Assembly: GCA_029569255.1 (NCBI GenBank)
Contig: JAKQUO010000008.1
Location: forward strand, 62,001-126,000
Source: Acidobacteriota bacterium
GTDB lineage: Bacteria; Acidobacteriota; Aminicenantia; Aminicenantales; Saccharicenantaceae
Length of the DNA: 64,000 nt
Reading direction: 5' to 3'
The notes below the pieces were generated by a model. That model ran no database searches. It was not told the origin of the DNA and saw only the letters and a program-made list of their open reading frames with translations. Below, in pieces: positions 53,455 to 61,650 of the stretch. The position numbers were made by a program, and so were the translations under genes. Each line of letters opens with the position of its first letter. Position 1 is the stretch's first letter.

Positions 53455-53814
53455 ATGGACGAGAACGCGTGGGTCAAGGAATTCGCCGCGGCGGTGACCG
53501 TCTGCGACACGGAGGGCCGCATCCTCGAGATGAACGACCGCTCGCGCGAGACGTACGCGGCCGAGGGCGGCGCCGCGCTCCTCGGCACGAACCTCCTCGA
53601 CTGCCACCCCGAGCCGAGCCGGTCGAAACTCGCCGCGATGATGGGGGAGCGGCGGACGAACGTCTACACAATCCGGAAGAAGGGCCGGAAGAAGCTCATC
53701 TACCAGGCGCCGTGGTACAAGGACGGCGCCTACGCCGGCTTCGTCGAGCTCTCGCTCGAGGTCCCATGGGACATGCCCCACTTCGACCGTGATAGGAAGG
53801 GGTCAAACCTTTAA
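53455..53814 (+). CDS. Small PAS-domain protein, stop codon supplied by a repeat
   Basis: A 119-residue protein made of one PAS-like domain: WVKEFAAAVTVCDTEGRILEMNDRSRETYA, then LLDCHPEPSRSKLAAMM and YQAPWYKDGAYAGFVELSLEVPW. It would bind a small ligand or cofactor; there is no output domain. GAAGGA precedes the ATG. The last residues, KGSNL, and the TAA stop are encoded by the left end of a family A repeat, so insertion has changed the natural C-terminus. Confidence 0.78.
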   Translation: MDENAWVKEFAAAVTVCDTEGRILEMNDRSRETYAAEGGAALLGTNLLDCHPEPSRSKLAAMMGERRTNVYTIRKKGRKKLIYQAPWYKDGAYAGFVELSLEVPWDMPHFDRDRKGSNL

Positions 53815-53852
53815 TTGTTTAATTTTTAAAAAATTAAAGGTTTGACCCCTTC
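53796..53852. repeat. REP-like inverted repeat, family A copy 4 (compact)
   Basis: GAAGGGGTCAAACCTTTAATTGTTTAATTTTTAAAAAATTAAAGGTTTGACCCCTTC: the two arms meet with almost no centre. It overlaps the end of the PAS gene at left and touches the DctQM stop codon at right, so both converging genes end at it. Confidence 0.92.
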
Positions 53853-55718
53853 TTAAAGCAGCGCGGTGGTCAGCAGCGGGACGTAGGTGATGAGCAGGAC
53901 CGCGGCCAGCCCCAGCAGCAGAAAGACGAAGACATCCCGGTAGACGCGGGCGATGGGCTCGTTGAACCGGTAGGACGCCAGGTAGAGGTTCAGCCCGACC
54001 GGCGGCGTCAAGTAGCCCAACTCCAGGTTGGCCAGGAAGATGATGCCCAGGTGGACCGGGTGGATGCCGAACAGGCTCCCCAGCGGGATGATGAGCGGCA
54101 CGACGACGAGGATGGCCGAGAAGATGTCCATGAGGCTGCCGACGACGAGCAGGGCCAGGTTCAACAGGAGCAGGAAGACGTACTTCGACGAGATCGTCGC
54201 CGCGACCCAGTCGCTGAGCCGCTGCGGGATCTGGGCGTCGATGACGTAGTAGGACAGCCCGTTGGCCAGGGCCAGGATGATCAGGACGCCGCCGATGATG
54301 GGCACGGCCTTGAGGAAGATGCGCGGCAGGTCGCGGACCCGCATGTCTTTCTTGATGAACGTCTCGACGATCCAGACGTAGAGCAGGGCCGCCGCCGCGC
54401 TCTCCTGGAGGTTGGCGACGCCGCCGAAATAGAGCCCGAAGACGAGGAACGGCAGGAGCAGCTCCCAGAAGGAGTCGACGAAGGCCCGGGCCGCTTCCCG
54501 GGCGCTCAGCCGCCGTCGCGGCAGGCCCCGCCTCCACGAGTACGCGATGCCGATGGCCATGACCGAGACGACCAGGAACACCCCCGGAAGGAGGCCGCCG
54601 ATGAACATGTCCTTGATGCTCGTCTGGGCGGTGACGCCGTAGATGATGACCGGCAGGCTCGGCGGGAAAAGGAGCCCGATCGACCCCGACGCGGTCAGGA
54701 GCCCGACGGTGAACCTTTTCGGATACCCGGCCTTCTCCAAAATGACGGCCAGAAGGCCCCCCAGGGCCAGGATGGTCACGCCCGAAGCGCCGGTGAAGGT
54801 CGTGAAGAAGGCGCAGACGACGACGGCCATGACCGCCATCCCGCCCGGGAACCAGCCGAGCATGGCCTGGAAGAAGCGGACCATCCTCTCCCCCGCCCCG
54901 CTCTCCGACAGGAAGAACCCGACCGCGGCGAAGAGCGGGATGGCCGGGATGGCCCCGCCCGTGAGCACGGTGTAGGCCTGGTTGGGGACGATCTCCAGCG
55001 GCAGGCCGCCCTTGAGGAAGAGCAGATAGCCGATCCCGCCGAGGACGGTGAAGATGGGCAGGCCGAGAAAGGCCGCGCCGAGCAGGACGACGATAAGCGG
55101 CCCGGCCGCCGCCGCCAGGACCGGTTGGAGGGCCTCGCCCGCCGCCGTCAGGGCCGGCGCGGCGGCGCCGCCCCCGCGCGTGGCCAGCTGGACGAGCGGC
55201 GGGAAGCCGAGGAGAACGCCCAGCGCGGCCGCCGCGGCCCCCGCCCAGAGGCGCTCGCGCCGCGTCTTGAGCCCGGAGACGAAGCGGACGGCCATGGCCG
55301 AGAAGCCCGCGGCCATGACCAGGACGACGAGCCGCTTCGGCAGGAAGCCGACCCGGTCGGCCGCGGTGAAGGCGTTCCAGGCGAACGAGACCGCGCTCAG
55401 CCCGAAGGCCAGGGTCAGGCCCGAGGCCAGGAGGGCCGTCAATGTCTCGGCGAAGCCCTTCAGGGACTTCGGCAGGAACATGCCCGTGGCCAGGGCCAGG
55501 TGCTTCTTCTCCCGGGCCGTGACCGCCCCGGCGACGAACGTGGCCGCCAGGACGAGGTGCTCGACGTAGACGCTGGAGTCGCGGACGCCCGTGCTGAAGA
55601 CCTTGCGGGCGGTCATCTCGACGAGCAGGAGGGCGGCCAGCAGGACGAGCGTCAGGAAGGCCAGGGAGTCCTCGGCCGCGCGAACGGCGCGGACGGCCCG
55701 ACGGAGGCTATCGGCCAC
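53853..55718 (-). CDS. TRAP transporter fused DctQ-DctM permease
   Basis: A 621-residue fusion. Residues 1-150 are a DctQ-like four-helix subunit (LTLVLLAALLLVEMTARKVFSTGVR, VYVEHLVLAATFVAGAVTAREKKHL). After a linker, residues about 190-621 form DctM with 12-13 helices: GGAIPAIPLFAAVGFFLSESG, FFTTFTGASGVTILALGG, LGLLFPPSLPVIIYG-like GSIGLLFPPSLP, and LELGYLTPPVGLNLYLAS. TRAP systems import organic anions using a Na+ gradient and a binding protein. It is the last of tatT-dctP-dctQM and overlaps dctP by 11 nt. Confidence 0.9.
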   Translation of the reverse strand: MADSLRRAVRAVRAAEDSLAFLTLVLLAALLLVEMTARKVFSTGVRDSSVYVEHLVLAATFVAGAVTAREKKHLALATGMFLPKSLKGFAETLTALLASGLTLAFGLSAVSFAWNAFTAADRVGFLPKRLVVLVMAAGFSAMAVRFVSGLKTRRERLWAGAAAAALGVLLGFPPLVQLATRGGGAAAPALTAAGEALQPVLAAAAGPLIVVLLGAAFLGLPIFTVLGGIGYLLFLKGGLPLEIVPNQAYTVLTGGAIPAIPLFAAVGFFLSESGAGERMVRFFQAMLGWFPGGMAVMAVVVCAFFTTFTGASGVTILALGGLLAVILEKAGYPKRFTVGLLTASGSIGLLFPPSLPVIIYGVTAQTSIKDMFIGGLLPGVFLVVSVMAIGIAYSWRRGLPRRRLSAREAARAFVDSFWELLLPFLVFGLYFGGVANLQESAAAALLYVWIVETFIKKDMRVRDLPRIFLKAVPIIGGVLIILALANGLSYYVIDAQIPQRLSDWVAATISSKYVFLLLLNLALLVVGSLMDIFSAILVVVPLIIPLGSLFGIHPVHLGIIFLANLELGYLTPPVGLNLYLASYRFNEPIARVYRDVFVFLLLGLAAVLLITYVPLLTTALL

Positions 55719-56739
55719 GGTCCTTCCGGTATTCCTGGACGTATCCGACGACCCGGTCGTAGAGCTCCTTGGAAAAAACGGGCCCGATGAGCTTGTCGAC
55801 GGCCCGGTCGGCGGTCTCGTACCACTTGGCCAGCATGTCGGGCGGGGCGTCGTGGACGACGAGGCCGTTCTCCTTCATCATCTTGACGGCGTCGGCCTCG
55901 AGGGCCATCGTCTCGTCGTAGAGCCCCCGGGCCGCGCTGACGACCGCCTCGAGGAACGGCTGATGGAGCTCGGCCGGGAGGGAGGCCCAGGCCCGGCCGC
56001 TCAGGAGGAGCCCCCCGACGAGCGGGGCCAGGGACGGTCCGAACATGTGTGGGACGAGCGGGAAATACTGGCCCGAGGCGGCCAGGAGGGGCGGCAGGTA
56101 GGCGCCGGAGGCGGCGCCGCTCTGGAGCTGGATGAGCAGCGTCTTCTCCTCTCCCGTGACGACCTCGAAGCCCATCCTCTTCCAGACCTGCTCGATATCG
56201 GGGAAGTCGGCGGTCACGCTCATCTTGAACTTCTTCAGGTCGTCCGGGTCGACAACGGGGCCCTTGGTGAAGAAATTGACCCAGCCGGCCAGGGTCCAAA
56301 GGACCACGTGGAAGCCTTTGCCTTCGATCGTCTTTTCCAGGGTGGGCGTGACCCGCTCGAAGACGCTGTTGAATTCCTCCCGGGAGCGGAAAAGGAAGGG
56401 GATGCTGAGGACGGTCAGCGACGGGTCGACCTTGGCCAGGCCCATGCTCGAGAAAACGCCCCCCTGGAGGACGCCGAGGCGCATCTTGCGGATCATGTCC
56501 TGCTCGTTGCCGGCGATGGCGCCGGGAAAGATCCTGACCCGGACGGCGCCGTTCGAGAGGCGTTCCCATTCCGCGGCCACCTTCTCCAGGGCCTTGCCCC
56601 AGGGGGAGCGCTCGGGGGCGATGCTGGCGATCTTGAGGACGACCGCGGGGGCGGCGGCAGGGCCCGGCGCGGCCGAGGCGGCCGGGAGGGCCCCCAGCGC
56701 GAGCGTTATCGACAGGGCGGCGGCGGCGCGTTTGGTCAT
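55708..56739 (-). CDS. dctP: TRAP transporter substrate-binding protein DctP
   Basis: A 343-residue periplasmic binding protein with a signal peptide (AALSITLALGALPAASA). The start of the mature chain, VLKIASIAPERSPWGKALEKVA, the AGNEQDMIRKMRLGVLQGG segment near residue 75 and IPFLFRSREEF near 115 are DctP features. The usual ligand-binding Arg segment is replaced by KKFKMSV near 175, which may point to a different ligand class from that of C4-dicarboxylates. It begins 1 codon before the end of the TatT gene and shares 11 nt with DctQM. Confidence 0.9.
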   Translation of the reverse strand: MTKRAAAALSITLALGALPAASAAPGPAAAPAVVLKIASIAPERSPWGKALEKVAAEWERLSNGAVRVRIFPGAIAGNEQDMIRKMRLGVLQGGVFSSMGLAKVDPSLTVLSIPFLFRSREEFNSVFERVTPTLEKTIEGKGFHVVLWTLAGWVNFFTKGPVVDPDDLKKFKMSVTADFPDIEQVWKRMGFEVVTGEEKTLLIQLQSGAASGAYLPPLLAASGQYFPLVPHMFGPSLAPLVGGLLLSGRAWASLPAELHQPFLEAVVSAARGLYDETMALEADAVKMMKENGLVVHDAPPDMLAKWYETADRAVDKLIGPVFSKELYDRVVGYVQEYRKDRGR

Positions 56740-57722
56740 GGGCGTTCCAGCTCGATGAAGTAATCGTCGATGTGGTCGAGGAGCCAGCGGGCCTTGCGCC
56801 GGTTGAGGACGTTGACCAGCCGGGTCGAGGGGTTGCGGTCGACATCGAAGGCCAGGACCTGGTCGAGGAGCGCCCTGAACTCGGCCGCGTTCTGCTCCCT
56901 GACCGAGACCGTCGTGGCCAGGGCGACGAGGGCCGAGGTGTCCCTCGCGCCGGCCAGCGCCTGGGCCTTGGCGAAGTGCTCGCGGGCCTTGGCCGGATCG
57001 CCGCCGAGGTCGGCCGGTAGCGACCCGTAGTAGCTGACGAAGAACGCGTCGAGGGAGCCCTGCCCGTAGCCGGGCGCGAGGGCGGCCACGCGCTCGATCA
57101 TGGCCCGCGTCTGGGGCACCGTCTGGCCGAGGGCCATGTCCAGGGGGTCGACCGAATAGGCCGCCAGCCAGCCGAGGGCCGTCCAGTAGAGCAGGTCCGC
57201 GTCCGCCTTGCGGAACGGGGCCATGGCCTCCGCGTAGAGGCGGTCCTTGAGCTGCCGCCGGACGCGGGGATTGCGCTTCTCGATCGACACGAAGAGGATG
57301 TCCCGGCCGCGGAGATAGAGGTTCTTGGCCCGGGCCAGGAGGCTTTCCTTGGTGGCCAGCTCGGCCCGCGTCTTCATCTCGGCCGGGGCCTCGACGAAGG
57401 CGTTGGCGTACATGATGTAGAGGCTGCCGGTCCGCAGCCGGAGGGCCTCGTGGGCGGGGGCCGCGGCGAGGAGCGTTTCGTAGAGCTTGATGGCGAAGGG
57501 CAGGGCGTCGCCGACGAGGTCCGGGTCGTTGTCCGAGGTGAAGGCGTCGCCGCCTCCCGAGGAGCCGGAGAGCATCCCGGCGACCTTGTCGATGGCCAGC
57601 CTCCGGAGCGAGCAGGCCCCGAGCGAGAGTGCGAGGAGGAGGGCGGCGGAGGAGGATAGAGCGGCGGCGCGGCGCGCTCGGGCCGTCGGCCCCGGCGGGC
57701 GCTTCGATCCGGGTCTCGGCAT
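56736..57722 (-). CDS. TRAP transporter T-component lipoprotein (TatT)
   Basis: A 328-residue TatT-like lipoprotein. The signal ends in LSLGAC (lipobox), so it is membrane-anchored in the periplasm. The mature chain is helical with TPR-like units (LYETLLAAAPAHEALRLRTGSLYIMYANAFVE; AKNLYLRGRDILF). TatT proteins, first described in Treponema TP0956, form a trimer with a pore and bind DctP. The ATG at 57722 is preferred over the upstream TTG in the track because GGGAGAGAGG precedes it. It heads the TRAP operon. Confidence 0.88.
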   Translation of the reverse strand: MPRPGSKRPPGPTARARRAAALSSSAALLLALSLGACSLRRLAIDKVAGMLSGSSGGGDAFTSDNDPDLVGDALPFAIKLYETLLAAAPAHEALRLRTGSLYIMYANAFVEAPAEMKTRAELATKESLLARAKNLYLRGRDILFVSIEKRNPRVRRQLKDRLYAEAMAPFRKADADLLYWTALGWLAAYSVDPLDMALGQTVPQTRAMIERVAALAPGYGQGSLDAFFVSYYGSLPADLGGDPAKAREHFAKAQALAGARDTSALVALATTVSVREQNAAEFRALLDQVLAFDVDRNPSTRLVNVLNRRKARWLLDHIDDYFIELERP

Positions 57723-57774
57723 ATACCTCTCTCCCTGGCTCAATCGGGCCTATCGACCCCGCTCTACCCTATCA

Positions 57775-57803
57775 AGGATAGGCCCCGGGACCGGCGAAGT
57801 CAA
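57775..57803 (-). promoter_or_regulatory. Promoter of the TRAP operon
   Basis: On the minus strand, TTGACT, a 17-nt spacer and TATCCT, about 52 nt before the tatT ATG and directly after the APC gene. Confidence 0.65.
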
Positions 57804-57870
57804 ATCGGCGGCGGGCCTGGCCCGGGCGGGCCCGGCGGCGGGCCGAGGGGGAACGGAAAGCGGGGACGGA

Positions 57871-59301
57871 TCAGCGGGGCTTCGACGCGCCCCGTTTGAA
57901 GAACAGGTAGACGGGGATGCCCGCCAGGGCCGTGGCCACGGCGACGAGCGATTCCTTGGGCCGCTCCAGGAACGAGAGGACGAGGATCGAGGCGCCGATG
58001 AGGAGATAGAGGGAGGGGGCGACGGGATAGCCGGGGAGCCTGACCGCGCTCCGGCCGGACCGCCGGAGCTTGAACACGCCGAGGACGGCGAGCAGCGGGA
58101 AGATGCCGAGCGAGAAGCCCATGTAGGTCAGGAGCTGGTCGAAGGTCCCGAAAAAGACCATCGCGCCGGCGATCGCGCCCTGGAGGACGATCGACCGCGT
58201 CGGGACGGCGCACTTCGGGTCGACGTAGGCGATGGACCTGGGGAAGATGCCGTCGCGGGCCATCGAGTAGTAGACGCGCGGCCCCAGGATGAGATAGGCG
58301 CTGAGCGAGGAGAAGAGCGCGAACGAGATGAGGAGCGAGAGGGCGGTCTCCGCGGAGGAGCCGAAGAGGTTCCCCGCGGCCAGGCCGGCGATGGAGATGA
58401 CGCCTTCCATGTCGGCCGGGCGGATGGCGTAGACATAGAAGAGGTTGAGGGCGGCGTAGAGGAGGGTGACGATGCCGGTGCCGAGGAGGAGCGACCGGGG
58501 CAGGTTGCGGGAGGGATCGCGGACCTCGGAGCCGACATAGGCCGAGGCGTTCCAGCCGCTGTAGGCGAACATGATCCACATCAGGGCCAGGCCCATGGTC
58601 TTGAGGCCGGCGAAATCGAACCGGAAGGGCGCGGCGGCGGCGAGATGGGAGAAGCTGCCCCTGCCGACCGCGAAGCCGGCGGCGACGAGGCCGACGACGA
58701 GCAGGACCTTCAGCCCGGTCAGGGCGTTCTGGACGCGGGCCCCGGCCTCGAGGCCGCGGGTGTGGAGAAAGGTGAAAGCGGCGATGATCAGTACGGCGAA
58801 GAGCTTCTTCATGGCCGCCGGGCCGGCCGGCCCGGCGAGGAGGCCCGGGAAGGCGCGGGTCAGGTACTCGGAGAAGCCGATGGCCGAGGCGGCGATCGGG
58901 GCCGAGAAGCCGACGAAGAACGAGACCCAACCGGAAAGGAAGCCGAGGACGGGGTGGTAGAGGCGGGAGAGGAAGGCGTACTCGCCGCCGGCCTGGGGGA
59001 AGGCGGCCCCGAGCTCGCCGTAGCTCAGGGCGCCGCAGAGGGCGACGAGGCCTCCGACGAGCCACAGGGCAAGCATGACGGCCGGGTGGCGGAGGTCCTT
59101 CATCAGGAGGCCGGAGGTCGTGAAGATGCCGGCCCCGATCATGTTGGCGACGACGATGTTGGTCAGGGAGAAGAGGCCGAGCCTGCGTTCGAGGCCGTTG
59201 GCCGCGGCGCCGCCCGCGGGGACGGCTGGAGGACAACCGTTCAACGGGGCGGCGTCGGCGCGGTTGACGGCGCGGGTACGGTCGACAGCGTCAGGCGTCA
59301 T
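57871..59301 (-). CDS. APC family amino acid permease
   Basis: A 476-residue transporter with about 12 helices of the amino acid-polyamine-organocation superfamily. The first helix region LGLFSLTNIVVANMIGAGIFTTSG has the unwound GAGIF motif that binds the substrate amine, and GELGAAFPQAGGEYAFL follows helix 2. The N-terminal 35 residues are polar and unusual in length. LAT- or CAT-like; the amino acid is not predictable. It ends 67 nt before the TRAP promoter. Confidence 0.87.
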   Translation of the reverse strand: MTPDAVDRTRAVNRADAAPLNGCPPAVPAGGAAANGLERRLGLFSLTNIVVANMIGAGIFTTSGLLMKDLRHPAVMLALWLVGGLVALCGALSYGELGAAFPQAGGEYAFLSRLYHPVLGFLSGWVSFFVGFSAPIAASAIGFSEYLTRAFPGLLAGPAGPAAMKKLFAVLIIAAFTFLHTRGLEAGARVQNALTGLKVLLVVGLVAAGFAVGRGSFSHLAAAAPFRFDFAGLKTMGLALMWIMFAYSGWNASAYVGSEVRDPSRNLPRSLLLGTGIVTLLYAALNLFYVYAIRPADMEGVISIAGLAAGNLFGSSAETALSLLISFALFSSLSAYLILGPRVYYSMARDGIFPRSIAYVDPKCAVPTRSIVLQGAIAGAMVFFGTFDQLLTYMGFSLGIFPLLAVLGVFKLRRSGRSAVRLPGYPVAPSLYLLIGASILVLSFLERPKESLVAVATALAGIPVYLFFKRGASKPR

Positions 59302-59330
59302 GGCTCGCCCTCCCCGGCGGCGGAGGCTCC

Positions 59331-59359
59331 ACTCTATCCGCCCCCGCCCCTCCTGTCAA
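59331..59359 (-). promoter_or_regulatory. Promoter of the APC permease gene
   Basis: On the minus strand, TTGACA, a 17-nt spacer and TAGAGT, 29 nt before the ATG. The -35 is within GGTTTGACA, 4 nt from the left end of a family A repeat. GGGAGGGCGAG is the ribosome site. Confidence 0.7.
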
Positions 59360-59363
59360 ACCA

Positions 59364-59475
59364 GACGGGGTCAAACCTTTAATTTTTTAATTTTCTCGGA
59401 AATCGTTACCGGCACATTCCCCTCTCCGCATGCAGCTCGCACGAAAAATTAAAAAATTAAAGGTTTGACCCCATC
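59364..59475. repeat. REP-like inverted repeat, family A copy 5
   Basis: GACGGGGTCAAACCTTTAATTTTTTAATTTT...AAAATTAAAAAATTAAAGGTTTGACCCCATC with a 50-nt centre. It lies between the divergent APC and potA genes, and its right end forms the potA -35. Confidence 0.92.
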
Positions 59476-59494
59476 TTGCCTTTTTTTTCATAAT
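59465..59494 (+). promoter_or_regulatory. potA promoter whose -35 belongs to the repeat
   Basis: TTGACC of the repeat's GGTTTGACCCC end, an 18-nt spacer and CATAAT. The -10 box ends 9 nt before the TTG start at 59504. Confidence 0.55.
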
Positions 59495-59503
59495 GGAGCG
59501 GCC

Positions 59504-60655
59504 TTGAGCACCGATTTCCTCGAGTTCCGCGGCGTGTCGAAGCGCTTCGGCGCGGTCCAGGCCGTCGACGGCGTCTCCCTCGGCATCAAGAAGGGCGAGT
59601 TCTACTCGCTGCTCGGGCCGAGCGGCTGCGGCAAGACGACCATGCTGCGCCTGGCCGCGGGCTTCGAGACGCCGGACGCGGGCCGCGTCTTCCTCGACGG
59701 GCGGGACATCACCGAGCTCCCTCCCGACAAGCGCAAGGTCAACACGATCTTCCAGAGCTACGCCCTCTTCCCCCACATGACCGTCCGGGCCAACATCGGC
59801 TTCGGCCCGGCCATCGCCAAGCGCCCCAAGAAGGAGATCCGCGACGAGGTCGACCGCATGCTCGAGCTCATCCGCATGACCGGCGAGGCGGCGAAGAAGC
59901 CCGACCAGCTCTCGGGCGGGCAGCGCCAGCGCGTCGCCGTGGCCCGGGCCCTGATCAACAAGCCCGACGTCCTCCTGCTCGACGAGCCCCTGGCCGCGCT
60001 CGACCTCAAGCTCCGCCAGAAGATGCTCATCGAGCTCGACCTCATCCACGACCAGATCGGCATCACCTTCCTCTACGTCACCCACGACCAGGCCGAAGCC
60101 ATGAGCCTGAGCGACCGGATCGCCGTCATGGACGGCGGCCGCATCGAGCAGGTCGGGACGCCGGCCGAGATCTACGAGGCGCCCCGGACGAGCTTCGTCG
60201 CCGCCTTCATCGGCGACACGAACTTCCTCGAGGGCCGGGTCGAGGCCTGTCCCGACCGCGAGTACTGCCGCCTCGCGATCGCCGGGATGCCGCCGGTCCT
60301 CTGCTTCAACGACAAGTCCCTGCAGCCGGGACAGCCCATCTCTCTCAGCATCAGGCCGGAAAAGGTCCACATCTCCCACGAGCGGCCCGAGGAGAAGCCT
60401 CAGCGGAACATTCTCCCGGCCGTCGTCGAGGACGTCATCTACCTCGGCTCGACCACGAAGTTCTGGGTCCGGGCCGACGGCTACCGGATCCAGGTCCTGC
60501 GCCAGCACGCCCGCTATTTCCTCGACGAGAAGCCGCTGCGCTGGAAAGAGGACTGCTGGATTTGGTGGCACGCCGACGACGGCTTCATGCTCGACCGTTT
60601 CCGCAGGTCCGACGAGGGCCTGCTGGCCGTGCCGCCGCAGCGCGTCGGGGATTAA
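59504..60655 (+). CDS. potA: Spermidine/putrescine-type ABC transporter ATPase PotA
   Basis: A 383-residue ABC ATPase with regulatory TOBE-like C-terminus. Walker A is GPSGCGKTT near residue 38, the signature QLSGGQRQRVAVARAL near 135 and Walker B DVLLLDEPLAALD near 157, with THDQAEAMSLSDRI after it. PotA energises polyamine uptake with PotBC and PotD. The start is TTG at 59504 (GGAG upstream); the earlier TTG in the track lies within the repeat. A second, diverged repeat separates it from potB. Confidence 0.9.
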   Translation: MSTDFLEFRGVSKRFGAVQAVDGVSLGIKKGEFYSLLGPSGCGKTTMLRLAAGFETPDAGRVFLDGRDITELPPDKRKVNTIFQSYALFPHMTVRANIGFGPAIAKRPKKEIRDEVDRMLELIRMTGEAAKKPDQLSGGQRQRVAVARALINKPDVLLLDEPLAALDLKLRQKMLIELDLIHDQIGITFLYVTHDQAEAMSLSDRIAVMDGGRIEQVGTPAEIYEAPRTSFVAAFIGDTNFLEGRVEACPDREYCRLAIAGMPPVLCFNDKSLQPGQPISLSIRPEKVHISHERPEEKPQRNILPAVVEDVIYLGSTTKFWVRADGYRIQVLRQHARYFLDEKPLRWKEDCWIWWHADDGFMLDRFRRSDEGLLAVPPQRVGD

Positions 60656-60789
60656 GATGGGGTCGGGTCTAACCCACTGTTTTCACTTTTAGGCAGGAAG
60701 GCTCGCGCATGGATGACGGGCGTCGGAAAAGTGAAAAAAGCAGGTTTGACCCCCTCCGGAAAGCTCCCTTCAGATTAGACCCCATCTTT
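60656..60789. repeat. Diverged REP-like repeat containing the potB start
   Basis: GATGGGGTCGGGTCTAACCCACTGTTTTCACTTTT and AAAAGTGAAAAAAGCAGGTTTGACCCC are imperfect arms of family A form, followed by AGATTAGACCCCATC. It begins in the potA stop region and runs about 80 nt into the potB frame. Confidence 0.75.
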
Positions 60790-61650
60790 AGGCGGAAGGC
60801 GGAGTGGCTGGTCACGCTGCCGACCTTCCTCTGGCTGACGCTCTTCGTCGCCGTCCCGACGCTCCTCGTCTTCGTCATCGCCTTCCGCCCGGCCAACCCC
60901 TACGGCGGCATCGGCGCCGGCTGGACCCTGGACAACGTGCGCGCCCTCGCAACGCCGGCGACCCTGGCCATCGCCTGGCGGACGCTCTGGATCAGCCTGC
61001 TGACCACCGCGATCTCGCTCCTCCTCTCCATCCCGGCCGGCTACACTATCGCCCGGGCCTCGGAACGCTGGCGGAACCGCCTCCTCATGCTCGTCATCGT
61101 CCCCTTCTGGACGAGCTTCCTCGTCCGCGTCTTCGCCTGGCGGTCGCTCCTCCACCCCGAGGGGCCGGTCAAGCGCGTCCTCGAGGCGCTCGGCCTCGTC
61201 GGGCCCGACGCGACCCTCCTCTACAATCCGGCCGCGGTCGTCCTGGTCATGGTCTACACGTTCCTGCCGTTCACGATCCTGCCGATCTACGCCGCCGCGG
61301 AGAAGTTCGACTTCCGCCTGACCGAGGCGGCCCGCGACCTCGGGGCCCGGCCCTTCCAGGCCTTCCGCAAGGTCTTCCTGCCCGGGATCCGCCGCGGCCT
61401 CCTGACGGCGGTCCTGGTCGTTCTCATCCCCTCGCTCGGCTCCTACATCATCCCCGACCTCGTCGGAGGGCCGGGCGGCGAGATGCTCGGGAACAAGATC
61501 GCCCAGCGGGTCTTCACCGACCGCAACCTGCCCCTGGCCGCGGCCCTCTCGGCCGTCCTCGTCCTGGCCGTGCTGGCCCCGCTCGCCGGCGTCCTCGTCC
61601 TCCAGCGCAAGTCGAAGAAGGCCGACATCATCATGGGAGAGGCGCCGTGA
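60709..61650 (+). CDS. potB: Polyamine ABC transporter permease PotB
   Basis: A 313-residue permease with six helices and the EAA loop EAARDLGARPFQAFRKVFLPGI near residue 205. The conserved protein starts around RRKAEWLVTLPTFLWLTLF (residue 28 onwards). The preceding 27 residues, including the ATG, come from the diverged repeat, so the N-terminus was probably altered by insertion; an alternative start inside the conserved part is not visible. GTG of potC overlaps its stop by 4 nt (GTGA). Confidence 0.87.
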   Translation: MDDGRRKSEKSRFDPLRKAPFRLDPIFRRKAEWLVTLPTFLWLTLFVAVPTLLVFVIAFRPANPYGGIGAGWTLDNVRALATPATLAIAWRTLWISLLTTAISLLLSIPAGYTIARASERWRNRLLMLVIVPFWTSFLVRVFAWRSLLHPEGPVKRVLEALGLVGPDATLLYNPAAVVLVMVYTFLPFTILPIYAAAEKFDFRLTEAARDLGARPFQAFRKVFLPGIRRGLLTAVLVVLIPSLGSYIIPDLVGGPGGEMLGNKIAQRVFTDRNLPLAAALSAVLVLAVLAPLAGVLVLQRKSKKADIIMGEAP

